Positions 8,077 to 14,521 of a stretch of 14,521 nt of DNA are shown piece by piece; the stretch's first letter is position 1, and each line of letters starts with the position of its first letter. Where the stretch lies: the NCBI GenBank assembly GCA_964584495.1, contig CAZPAH010000075.1, positions 1 through 14,521 on the forward strand. The letters run 5' to 3'. The position numbers and the translations under genes are program-made. The stretch is from CAZPAH01 sp964584495. GTDB lineage: Bacteria > Krumholzibacteriota > Krumholzibacteriia > Krumholzibacteriales > Krumholzibacteriaceae. The notes beneath the pieces are model-generated. The model saw nothing but the letters and a program-made list of their open reading frames with translations. It searched no databases and was not told the DNA's origin.

Positions 8077-9639
8077 ATGAAATTGGTGAGCCTTAAGGTG
8101 CAAATCACTTTTTTCGTAATCATGCTCGTGGCGGGGCTTGTCGGCGCCTTCTCGTGGACGATCGCCCGGATACAGCAGGGAGTTTTGCTCGACGAGCTAA
8201 CGGAAGTCGTGATCCTTCAGGGACGGAATCTGGCTCTCAACTACTCCAAGCCCCTTCTGCATACCGATCCGGAGTTCGAGCTTCATCCGCATATTTCCGG
8301 AATGCTCCAGAATAATACCGATATCAAATCGATATTCGTGGTCGACAATAAAGGAACGATTAAAGGGCACAGCGATCTCCGAATGATAGATAGGGAGTAT
8401 GTTCCTGCGGTGGATTTGAAAAAGACGAAATATCTGTTACGCCTTTTCGACGGAGAGGAGCTCAGAGAAAACAGCGAGCTTCTAGAAGCTCGAATCCCGG
8501 TAACGGATCTAAACGAGATCATCGGATATGTCTATCTGACATATTCAAAACGGAGAATGCAGCAGGCTCTCGGCGAGATCTACAAAAGAATTTTCAGGAT
8601 CGGTCTTATCGCGCTTGCGGCGGGTTCGATAGTGTCCCTTCTTCTGGCTTTTCATATAACCAAGCCGGTGAGCATACTCACTGACGGCGCCGAGCTGATA
8701 GGCCGGGGAGAGCTCGATACAAGGATAAATGTGAAATCGGTGAAGGAGATCCAGGCCCTCGCCGACACATTCAACCAGATGGCGGAAAGGTTGGCGAAAG
8801 ATCGCAGCGCGATGCTGGAAAAGGAGAGAATGGATAAGGAGCTGGAGATAGCAAAAAGCATTCAGGAGACACTCCTTCCGTCTAATATACCGAAGATGAG
8901 GAACTTCGAGCTGGAAGCCTATTACAACCCGGCCGCCCAGGTCGGGGGGGATTACTTCGATTTGATACCGGTCGACAAGGACAGACTCATGCTGGTTGTG
9001 GGAGATGTCGCGGGCAAGGGAGTTCCCGGACTGGTGATAATGGCGATGGCCCGAGTAATGGTGAGGGATCTTGCGCTCAGGGGAGAGAGCCCTGCAAGGT
9101 TGCTTCGTTATCTGAATATGCATCTGAAAGAGGACATTAAGAAGAACCTGTTCCTGACAATGTTTTGCGGAATACTCGATGTTAAAAACAGAACGTTCGA
9201 TTACGCCAGCGCCGCCCATATGCCTCTTTTCTACTACAAGCATGAGGAAGGGGTCGTCTACATGCTCGGAACCCAGGCAAAACCGCTGGGATTTTTCTCC
9301 GATGAGGTTTTTTCGGCCGGGCTGGAAGAGAACAGGCTCATTATGAATCCGGGCGACCTGCTGCTTCAGTATACGGATGGATTGACCGAGATGCGTAACA
9401 AGGCCGGCGATGAGTTCGGGCTCGAAAAGATCGTATCCGTGGTAGGTGCGGCTGCCCACGAGGGGGCACGCAGCCTGTTGTACAAGGTAATAGATGAACT
9501 GGGTAAATTCAGAGGCGAGGTCCCGCAGAGTGACGATTTGACCTTGCTCGCGGTAAGCCTCACGCACGATAAGGCCTTGGGATACGCTGGGAAGGATACG
9601 GAAAGTGCCGATACGATTATTATCGGCGAGAGAGAATAA
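8077..9639 (+). CDS. Membrane sensor HAMP-SpoIIE (RsbU-like) serine/threonine phosphatase
   Basis: The 520-residue protein has a transmembrane helix (about 8-30), a periplasmic sensor (31-170), a second helix (about 173-193), a HAMP domain (193-245, with the usual ITKPV entry), a coiled linker (240-265) and a PP2C/SpoIIE phosphatase domain (266-496). The metal-binding motifs are intact: GGDYFD (D292, D295), GDVAGKG (D310), YTDGLTE (D434) and QSDDLT (D486, D487). The sensor has a Cache/PAS-like strand, IFVVDNKGTIKGHSD, around residues 86-100. This family dephosphorylates phospho-STAS antagonists in partner-switching circuits, so the probable substrate is the STAS domain encoded just downstream. 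A GAGAGG ribosome site (8061-8066) precedes the ATG with a slightly long spacer. The gap to the upstream gene is 18 bases, which supports an operon. The periplasmic ligand is unknown. Confidence 0.92.
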   Translation: MKLVSLKVQITFFVIMLVAGLVGAFSWTIARIQQGVLLDELTEVVILQGRNLALNYSKPLLHTDPEFELHPHISGMLQNNTDIKSIFVVDNKGTIKGHSDLRMIDREYVPAVDLKKTKYLLRLFDGEELRENSELLEARIPVTDLNEIIGYVYLTYSKRRMQQALGEIYKRIFRIGLIALAAGSIVSLLLAFHITKPVSILTDGAELIGRGELDTRINVKSVKEIQALADTFNQMAERLAKDRSAMLEKERMDKELEIAKSIQETLLPSNIPKMRNFELEAYYNPAAQVGGDYFDLIPVDKDRLMLVVGDVAGKGVPGLVIMAMARVMVRDLALRGESPARLLRYLNMHLKEDIKKNLFLTMFCGILDVKNRTFDYASAAHMPLFYYKHEEGVVYMLGTQAKPLGFFSDEVFSAGLEENRLIMNPGDLLLQYTDGLTEMRNKAGDEFGLEKIVSVVGAAAHEGARSLLYKVIDELGKFRGEVPQSDDLTLLAVSLTHDKALGYAGKDTESADTIIIGERE

Positions 9640-9655
9640 TAACGAACGCTGAATT

Positions 9656-10747
9656 ATGATACTGCAAAGAATAAAGAGAGATCCATTTATAATCCGTGTC
9701 GGTTGCGATGAGCCGCAGGGCCAAAAGTCTACGGATAAGCTTATAAGTCTTATTCTGACCGCTTCTGAATGCAGGGTAGATTCGATTCTGATCACGCCAG
9801 CCGGAAATGTTCCGGACTACGAGGACGATATATTCAGAAATATCATCGATAGAAACCGGATAATCAAAATGGCGAATGACAGCGAGGAACCGATAAGGGA
9901 TGAAAGAGGAAATTATGTAATTTGCCGCGGCGACGGAATCGTTTGTCTCAGGGATGGTTCTGACAGGGACAGGTACTCTATCGGTGTCGAGGCGAACATG
10001 GATAACGTCGTGTTCGCTCCGAAAATAGCGGCTTTGATTTCCAACATTATGGGCTTCTCCGGAGTTCTTTCGTTCGGAGTCCGATTCAGCATCTACGAAT
10101 TGCTCGATAATATCGTGGAATATGGAGCGAATGATGTGAACCGGGCCCGCGTAGAGATCGGCCTCAGAAGGGAAGGAGATAAACTAGCCGTATCGATTAC
10201 CGATGAGGGTATTGAGTTCGATTCAACAAGCGGCAAGGAGTTCGATCTTGATAGTTATTTGCGGAGCGGCGGGAAAAGAGGGTTGGGGTTGATGATGATC
10301 AAGAAAATGAATAAGAGCATGCAGTACTCGAGAGACAAGGGGTACAACAGAATCGTTATCGAAAAGAATATTCTTAGCGAAGAGCAATCTTGGAAGGAGA
10401 ATGCAATGTCGTCTTTTAAAGCTGATATCACCCAGCCGGTCGAGGGTGGAGCCTGTAGAGTAGATCTCAAGGGAGATCTTGATTCCAAGGGCGCTTTGAC
10501 CCTGGAAAAGCTCATGAACGATCTGCTCGACAAGAAGATCCGGTACGCAATATTGGATTTCGAGGATGTCACATTCGTCTCGAGCGCCGGAGTCGGCATG
10601 CTCCTGGGATTGGTCTCTTCCTTGAGAAGGGATAACGGCAGGGTGATATTTATAAATGTGTCACAGAAGGTGAAGTCGGTGTTCGGACTGCTCAATCTCA
10701 ACGACTACTTTGAGTTTTCGAGCCCGGATGAATTGGTCAACCGTTAG
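9656..10747 (+). CDS. RsbW-like anti-sigma kinase (HATPase) fused to a STAS antagonist domain
   Basis: The 363 residues fall into three parts. Residues 1-105 form an N-terminal region I do not recognise. Residues 107-240 form a GHKL ATPase of the SpoIIAB/RsbW type: N-box YELLDN with E148 and N152, G1 motif DEG (183-185), and glycine lid GGKRGLGL (205-212). Residues 251-363 form a STAS domain. The STAS phospho-site region reads FVSSAGVG. Aligned by hand to SpoIIAA, S310 corresponds to its phosphorylated S58, so the acceptor is kept; the D57 position is Ser (S309). In known systems the kinase phosphorylates the antagonist, and the phosphatase upstream reverses this. Kinase and antagonist are normally separate proteins. 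A strong ribosome site lies just before residue M251, so this may be two former genes joined in frame. The target sigma factor is not in the window. Confidence 0.85.
   Translation: MILQRIKRDPFIIRVGCDEPQGQKSTDKLISLILTASECRVDSILITPAGNVPDYEDDIFRNIIDRNRIIKMANDSEEPIRDERGNYVICRGDGIVCLRDGSDRDRYSIGVEANMDNVVFAPKIAALISNIMGFSGVLSFGVRFSIYELLDNIVEYGANDVNRARVEIGLRREGDKLAVSITDEGIEFDSTSGKEFDLDSYLRSGGKRGLGLMMIKKMNKSMQYSRDKGYNRIVIEKNILSEEQSWKENAMSSFKADITQPVEGGACRVDLKGDLDSKGALTLEKLMNDLLDKKIRYAILDFEDVTFVSSAGVGMLLGLVSSLRRDNGRVIFINVSQKVKSVFGLLNLNDYFEFSSPDELVNR
10394..10408 (+). promoter_or_regulatory. Internal ribosome binding site and ATG for a free STAS protein
   Basis: AAGGAG at 10394-10399 is followed by a 6-base spacer and an in-frame ATG at 10406-10408 (M251 of the fusion). 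Starting here gives a 113-residue protein ending at 10747, which is the usual size of a SpoIIAA/RsbV antagonist and covers the whole STAS domain. The site is stronger than anything upstream of the annotated start at 9656, where I see no clear Shine-Dalgarno. I infer that free STAS is made in addition to the fusion, or that a stop codon was lost recently. Confidence 0.6.
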
Positions 10748-10762
10748 CGATTAGAGTCGGAA

Positions 10763-12229
10763 ATGTCGAAGAATATTGAAGCAATATCGGATGAAGAGAT
10801 CGAAGCCAAAATCAAGCGGCTCGAAATGAGCCTTGAGAACAAGAACTTCGCATTCGAAGCCTTATCAAGGCTGTTCGAAAAACTGGGAACTACCCTAGAG
10901 CTGGAAAAAATTATCCGGCTTTTCTCCATGACGCTGGTCGGGCAGCTGAGCCTGAGCCAGATATCGTTCTATATCAATTGGCGGGAAACAAAGACGTTGG
11001 AAATATATTATTCGCTCGGTATGGGACGAGAATCAGTATTGGAATCAGTGAAGATTGAAAACAAGTTCATCCAGTGGGTGCTGGGGCAGCAAAGCCCCGT
11101 CAGGATAGATCGATACAGGGTAAAGCCGGACGCGATAGATTCAGATGACGTCGGGATCCGGGACCTCCTTTTGAAAAGCAATTATTGTTACGCCTGTCCG
11201 TTGATGGATGGTGACGATCTTCTGGCGATGATCATGTTCAGCCAAAAAGTGACGGGCGAAGGTTTTACCGATTTCAACATCGAGATCCTGCACATGATAG
11301 TAAGTGTCGCCGCAATGACGATAAAAAACGCCGCGATGTACCAGGAAACACTGCAATCGAAAATGGAGCTGGTGAAGTTCTCGAAGTTGAAGAAGGAGTT
11401 CATGCATCATACTTCGCATGAATTGAGAACGCCCCTGACGGTGTTGAAAAGCGTCCTGTTCTCGATGGAGCCTGTGGATGGACGCGACACGATGCTCGCC
11501 GAGATGGCCAGGGAAGCGGTGGATAAGCTTCAGGACGTGGTCGATCAGGTGCTATCGCTTAATGATGTCGAATTGGATGATTCGTTCTTCTGTTTTCAGG
11601 AAACGAATGTCGCCATGTTTCTGGAGAATTATTTCAGGGACGTGGTTCCCAGGTTGGGGGAGGAAGGGATCACCGTAAAAATAGACAAGTTCGAGGATCC
11701 CGGGAATATGCAGGTCGATTCGGCGAAGATCAAGATCGTTCTGGATAAGATTATCGACAACGCGGTTTCTTCGATTGAGCCCGGAGGCACGATCTTACTG
11801 AGCACGTCATTGGACGGGAACGCCCCCGGCGACGCTGATGGTACCGAGATCAAGGCCAAGGACATCCTTGATGGCTGGGTGGATTATTTCAGGAATGCGG
11901 ATGAAACAATGTCTGCAGTTGAGAGCATCGAGCGCAAAAATGCAAGGATGGAACCGGGACCTGATTACGAGGGATACTTCGTGATCCGGATCAAGGATGA
12001 CGGCGTCGGGATCCCGTCGAATGAGATCGAGCTGCTCGCGGAACCGTTCACGAGAGCCTCCAACTCCAAGCTGAGCGATGTCAAGGGGCTCGGCCTGGGC
12101 TTGTCGATTTCTCAAAAGATTATTGCGGGGCATGGGGGGCATCTGTTCTGCAGGAGTTACCGGGGAGAGGGCGCCGAGTTTTCCATCTGGTTGCCCGTCG
12201 TGAAAAGGTCGGCTCCCGCCGACGAGTAA
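10763..12229 (+). CDS. Soluble GAF-domain sensor histidine kinase
   Basis: The 488-residue protein has no transmembrane segment or signal peptide. A coiled N-terminus (about 10-45) leads into a GAF-like domain (about 48-190) and a HisKA dimerisation helix with H-box SHELRTPL (H219 the phospho-acceptor). The HATPase domain carries N-box DKIIDNA (N333), G1 KDDGVGI (D413) and G2 KGLGLGLSI (442-448). All catalytic motifs are present, so it should autophosphorylate. No response regulator or receiver domain lies in the window; its partner is elsewhere. The stretch from N333 to D413 is 80 residues, roughly twice the usual distance, because of an insertion of about 40 residues (near 352-400). The gap to the kinase-STAS gene is 15 bases. 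Being in the same operon as a partner-switching module suggests a second input to the same output, which is inference. Confidence 0.92.
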   Translation: MSKNIEAISDEEIEAKIKRLEMSLENKNFAFEALSRLFEKLGTTLELEKIIRLFSMTLVGQLSLSQISFYINWRETKTLEIYYSLGMGRESVLESVKIENKFIQWVLGQQSPVRIDRYRVKPDAIDSDDVGIRDLLLKSNYCYACPLMDGDDLLAMIMFSQKVTGEGFTDFNIEILHMIVSVAAMTIKNAAMYQETLQSKMELVKFSKLKKEFMHHTSHELRTPLTVLKSVLFSMEPVDGRDTMLAEMAREAVDKLQDVVDQVLSLNDVELDDSFFCFQETNVAMFLENYFRDVVPRLGEEGITVKIDKFEDPGNMQVDSAKIKIVLDKIIDNAVSSIEPGGTILLSTSLDGNAPGDADGTEIKAKDILDGWVDYFRNADETMSAVESIERKNARMEPGPDYEGYFVIRIKDDGVGIPSNEIELLAEPFTRASNSKLSDVKGLGLGLSISQKIIAGHGGHLFCRSYRGEGAEFSIWLPVVKRSAPADE

Positions 12230-12230
12230 T

Positions 12231-12251
12231 GTCGAAACAAAGTTTTACGAC
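12231..12251 (+). terminator. Weak hairpin between the two gene sets
   Basis: GTCGAAAC at 12231-12238 can pair with GTTT and CGAC at 12242-12251, with a 3-base loop and a TA bulge. No U-run follows, so an intrinsic terminator is doubtful. It is the only structure I see in the 85-base gap 12230-12314, which is the longest gene-free stretch in the window. I see no convincing -35/-10 pair in the gap. Confidence 0.2.
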
Positions 12252-12301
12252 AGATCAGTTAATCAATTGAAATATCGGCAGGCAAAGATTACTCTCCCGT
12301 C

Positions 12302-12307
12302 AGGAGG
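12302..12307 (+). promoter_or_regulatory. Shine-Dalgarno site that sets the thioesterase start
   Basis: AGGAGG stands 7 bases before ATG 12315. It overrules the longer frame from TTG 12267, which has no ribosome site and would add 16 residues unlike the family's N-terminus. CTCC at 12294-12297 could pair with GGAG at 12303-12306 and mask the site, but the stem is only 4 base pairs. Confidence 0.75.
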
Positions 12308-12314
12308 GTCTCTT

Positions 12315-12803
12315 ATGAGTGAGAAGGCATTTCAGGATTACTACCCGGACGACCTGAACCACTGCTACGGCTGCGGGCAGCTGAACGAAAGAGGGCTCAA
12401 GATAAGAAGTTACTGGGATGGCGAGGAGACCGTCGCGATCTTCAACCCTTGGCCATGCCACACGGCCATCCCGGGCTATGTGTATGGAGGGCTGATAGCC
12501 TCCCTCATCGATTGCCATGGCACCGGAACAGCAGCCGCCGCGGCTTACCGCGAAGAGGGACGCGAGATGTCCACCGATCCGCCGATACGTTTCGTCACAG
12601 CGTCGCTGAGCGTCGATTACCTTAGACCCACGCCCATGGGGGTTCCGCTGGAGGTCCGCGGAACGGTGGAGGAGATAACGGGGCGCAGGGTCGTGGTGAG
12701 CGAGACGCTGTCGGCGGACGGCAGGATCTGCGCCAGGGGGCGGGTCGTGGCGGTCAGGATGCCGGAAAAGATGATATCGAAGAAGGAAACGCCGGGGGAA
12801 TGA
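12315..12803 (+). CDS. Hotdog-fold acyl-CoA thioesterase (PaaI/4HBT-like)
   Basis: The 162-residue protein starts at ATG 12315 with an ideal ribosome site. Near the N-terminus HCYGCGQLNERGLKI (16-30) matches the C-x-x-C...N-x-x-GL opening seen in a PaaI-like hotdog subgroup. YVYGGLIASLIDCHG (55-69) is the core helix with the usual (H)GG and catalytic-type Asp (D66); the family's common His before GG is Tyr here. RFVTASLSVDYLRPTP (92-107) is the hotdog strand pattern. Proteins of this fold hydrolyse acyl-CoA thioesters; the acyl substrate is not predictable. Its last codon overlaps the next gene (ATGA, 12800-12803), so the two are translationally coupled. It starts the second, more GC-rich gene set. 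Confidence 0.85.
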   Translation: MSEKAFQDYYPDDLNHCYGCGQLNERGLKIRSYWDGEETVAIFNPWPCHTAIPGYVYGGLIASLIDCHGTGTAAAAAYREEGREMSTDPPIRFVTASLSVDYLRPTPMGVPLEVRGTVEEITGRRVVVSETLSADGRICARGRVVAVRMPEKMISKKETPGE

Positions 12804-13708
12804 GATCGATAAGGAAAGTGTTGCTGCGGATCCCGGAAATCTTCGGGATACACGCGGTTCCAAGAGGGGATCTTCGCGTTCTTGAGACGGTCAAGCGGGA
12901 TCTGCTTCCCCCGGGTTACGAGCCTCGCGAGAATTTTATTCCCCAAGGGCGGATAGGAAACGCGGGGTTTTCCCTGAACATCGAGAGCCAGCTGAAATTA
13001 CTGGCATCTTTCTCCGACCCGCATCTCCAGGAGCTGTTCCGGGTCCTGAGGAACAGCGATGATATAAACACGGGCAGAAGCGGCATCGATTACAAGGGCC
13101 GGGATCTGATCCATAACGGCTACTATCCCACTCCCGACGCGGAGCTGTACGCGGCGATGATCTCAACGATGAAGCCGGCCCGGATAATCGAGGTCGGCTC
13201 GGGCTACAGCACGGTGATAGCAAGGACCGCCGTCGAGCATGCCGGCCTGAAATGCGAAATCCACGTTATAGATCCGCTCCCCCGCAGGGAGATCGAGAAT
13301 TATGCCGATAGAATAGAGTACAAGCCTGTAGAGGAGAGTTCCCTCGTCGATCTCGAGATGGCGCCGGATACCCTTTTATTCATCGATTCCAGCCATGCGT
13401 GTAGAAGCGGAGGAGACCTGCCCTTTTTATACTGCCGCCTGCTGCCCGCCCTTCCGCCCGGCGTCCTCGTCCACGTTCATGACATCTTCATCCCTTACGA
13501 CTATCCAGATAACTATTTCGAGAGGTTTTACACGGAAGGGTATCTGCTGCACGCCCTGCTGGCGAACAGCTCCAAATTCGAGGTGGTGTTGTCCACCCAC
13601 AACCTTTCAAGAAACTACAAGGAGCCGATGCAGGCGGCTTTCGGGCCCTCCGTGGGGGAGGACCCGCTTTTTTTCGGGGCATCCTTCTGGATTAGAAGCG
13701 TACGGTGA
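12800..13708 (+). CDS. Class I SAM-dependent methyltransferase (Methyltransf_24-like)
   Basis: The 302-residue protein contains a Rossmann methyltransferase domain: motif I IIEVGSGYSTVIAR (129-142), an acidic strand end HVIDPLPR (155-162, D158), then LLFIDSSHACRSGGD (192-206) and LVHVHDIFIPYDYP (223-236). The segment NGYYPTPDAELYAA (106-119) before motif I is typical of a subgroup often found in cell-surface glycan loci. The HxHD and DSSH motifs may bind metal, as in O-methyltransferases of related families, but this is a guess. The N-terminal 95 residues are poorly recognisable. It overlaps the thioesterase by 4 bases and its stop abuts the start region of the small coiled-coil gene. The methyl acceptor is unknown. 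Confidence 0.85.
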   Translation: MRSIRKVLLRIPEIFGIHAVPRGDLRVLETVKRDLLPPGYEPRENFIPQGRIGNAGFSLNIESQLKLLASFSDPHLQELFRVLRNSDDINTGRSGIDYKGRDLIHNGYYPTPDAELYAAMISTMKPARIIEVGSGYSTVIARTAVEHAGLKCEIHVIDPLPRREIENYADRIEYKPVEESSLVDLEMAPDTLLFIDSSHACRSGGDLPFLYCRLLPALPPGVLVHVHDIFIPYDYPDNYFERFYTEGYLLHALLANSSKFEVVLSTHNLSRNYKEPMQAAFGPSVGEDPLFFGASFWIRSVR

Positions 13709-13719
13709 AAGGGGGGAAC

Positions 13720-13911
13720 ATGGGCATTCTATGGGAGATACTGCAATCCGGCTTCATTTACGGGCAGAAGAGAAAGTCGGATTCGATCGAGGACAGGATC
13801 GATTTCCTGGAGGAGCAGCAGCGCAGGACCCGCGATACGCTGCAGGCGCTCGTCAGGAAACTGGAGGAGATCCACCGGTTGGACATCGATGGGGATGGAT
13901 CGATAGGATAG
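13720..13911 (+). CDS. Small coiled-coil protein with EF-hand-like C-terminal tail
   Basis: This is a 63-residue protein of no family I can name. I chose ATG 13720 because a purine-rich GGGGGG run (13711-13716) precedes it; an in-frame GTG at 13705, overlapping the methyltransferase stop, would add 5 residues. Residues 1-14 form a hydrophobic amphipathic stretch (GILWEILQSGF), and residues 21-52 are a charged helix with heptad-like I/L spacing, likely a coiled coil. The tail LDIDGDGSIG (54-63) matches the first eight positions of an EF-hand or dockerin calcium loop (D55, D57, D59, G60, I62) but stops before the position-12 Glu. It lies between a methyltransferase and an SGNH hydrolase and may be an accessory subunit. 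Gene reality is supported by packing and composition, not by homology. Confidence 0.65.
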   Translation: MGILWEILQSGFIYGQKRKSDSIEDRIDFLEEQQRRTRDTLQALVRKLEEIHRLDIDGDGSIG

Positions 13912-13920
13912 ATCGATACT

Positions 13921-14521
13921 ATGAGCGGGGCCAATAAAAAAAGGGGCAATTCCATTCTTGCCGGCGTTTTGATCTCGCTGGCGATGGTGGTTGTCTTCCT
14001 CCTGATTCTGGAAGCGGTGCTCAGGACGACGCACCTCTTCGGGGCGCGTGTCGCCTACGCCGATCCCGACTCGCTGATCGTCTACAGGTGGAGCGCGGGG
14101 CGTGATTACTGGTATTTCAATGAAAACGACCACCCGATCACCGGAACGATCAACAGCTTCGGCTGGAGGGACAGCGAGAGGGAACTCGCGAAACCGGAAG
14201 GTGTCTTCAGGGCGGCGGTTCTCGGGGACAGCTTCGTCTCCGCCTTCCAGGTCGAGCGGGACTCGACATTCCTCGCGATAGCCGAGAACGAGCTTAATCT
14301 TTCCAGCGGCCCCCACGTGGAACTGCTGAATTTCGGGATCGACGGGGCGACTCAAAGCGAGGAGCTGCTGATCCTGAAGCGGGACGTCATGCGGTTCGAT
14401 CCCGATCTGGTGATCGTTCTGTTCAATCCGGCGAACGATATACCGGACATATCTCCGGCGACCACCGGTGATATGCGGCCGTTCTACCAGATAAGGGAAA
14501 GCGGGGAGCTGGTGCTCGACA
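13921..14521 (+). CDS. Membrane-anchored SGNH/GDSL hydrolase family protein (3' truncated)
   Basis: The frame is open from ATG 13921 through the window end (200 codons visible). An N-terminal hydrophobic helix (about 12-31) after a basic start suggests a type II membrane anchor with the domain outside the cytoplasm. The SGNH blocks are visible: block I AVLGDSFVSAF (nucleophile S104), block II NFGIDGATQ (G139/G142) and block III NPANDIPD (N172). The final Asp-x-x-His block lies beyond the window. INSFGWRDSER (78-88) before block I is typical of the subgroup found in exopolysaccharide and O-antigen loci, where such proteins act as esterases or acetyl transfer partners. The start has only a weak ribosome site (GGATAG near the previous stop). 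Nine bases separate it from the small coiled-coil gene. Confidence 0.88.
   Translation, partial: MSGANKKRGNSILAGVLISLAMVVVFLLILEAVLRTTHLFGARVAYADPDSLIVYRWSAGRDYWYFNENDHPITGTINSFGWRDSERELAKPEGVFRAAVLGDSFVSAFQVERDSTFLAIAENELNLSSGPHVELLNFGIDGATQSEELLILKRDVMRFDPDLVIVLFNPANDIPDISPATTGDMRPFYQIRESGELVLD

Noticed and set aside
8545..9795. Minus-strand frame of 416 codons
   Set aside because: It runs opposite the phosphatase, whose motifs are all intact. The antisense translation is rich in His/Arg/Leu without domain pattern, and it crosses two gene borders.
12294..12306. Hairpin masking the thioesterase ribosome site as a riboswitch or thermosensor
   Set aside because: The stem is only 4 base pairs with a 5-base loop and no further conserved structure is visible.
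12267..12314. TTG start for the thioesterase
   Set aside because: It has no ribosome site, whereas AGGAGG stands 7 bases before ATG 12315, which also gives the family-like N-terminus.
13395..13937. Plus-strand frame of 180 codons
   Set aside because: It is an alternative frame across the methyltransferase end, the small coiled-coil gene and the SGNH start. The translation is low-complexity Pro/Arg/Thr-rich and three better-supported genes occupy the space.

Overview
The window holds nine genes, all on the + strand and tightly packed, with no RNA gene, mobile element or CRISPR array that I can see. Both ends are cut: the first gene is open at the left edge and the last runs off the right edge. 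A giant secreted repeat protein ending in a YPNPF/FlgD-like sorting domain sits next to a PorV-type outer-membrane protein fused to TPRs. That pairing suggests a Gram-negative, type IX secretion (T9SS) bearing member of the FCB superphylum or a neighbouring candidate phylum (Eisenbacteria, Krumholzibacteriota, Zixibacteria or Latescibacterota style). The lineage is an inference from domain types only.

Region 1 (2-12229) looks like one operon of five genes. The giant modular surface protein (2-6040) shares one base (TGATG) with the PorV/TPR gene (6040-8058). Three cytoplasm-facing signalling genes follow, with gaps of only 15-18 bases: a membrane sensor HAMP-SpoIIE (RsbU-like) phosphatase (8077-9639), a protein combining an RsbW-like anti-sigma kinase domain with a STAS antagonist domain (9656-10747), and a soluble GAF histidine kinase (10763-12229). 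No sigma factor or response regulator lies in the window. My reading is that the operon couples export of a surface protein to a partner-switching circuit plus a phosphorelay input. The proposed link between the two halves rests on gene order alone. An excellent ribosome binding site inside the kinase-STAS gene suggests that a free STAS protein is also made.

Region 2 (12315 to the end) is a second packed set: a hotdog thioesterase (12315-12803), a class I SAM methyltransferase (overlapping by 4 bases), a 63-residue coiled-coil protein with an EF-hand-like tail, and a membrane-anchored SGNH/GDSL hydrolase (truncated). It is separated from region 1 by 85 bases with a weak hairpin, and its third codon positions are clearly richer in G/C in the stretches I counted by hand. 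The methyltransferase and SGNH protein resemble types common in cell-surface glycan or lipid modification loci, but the substrate cannot be read from the sequence.
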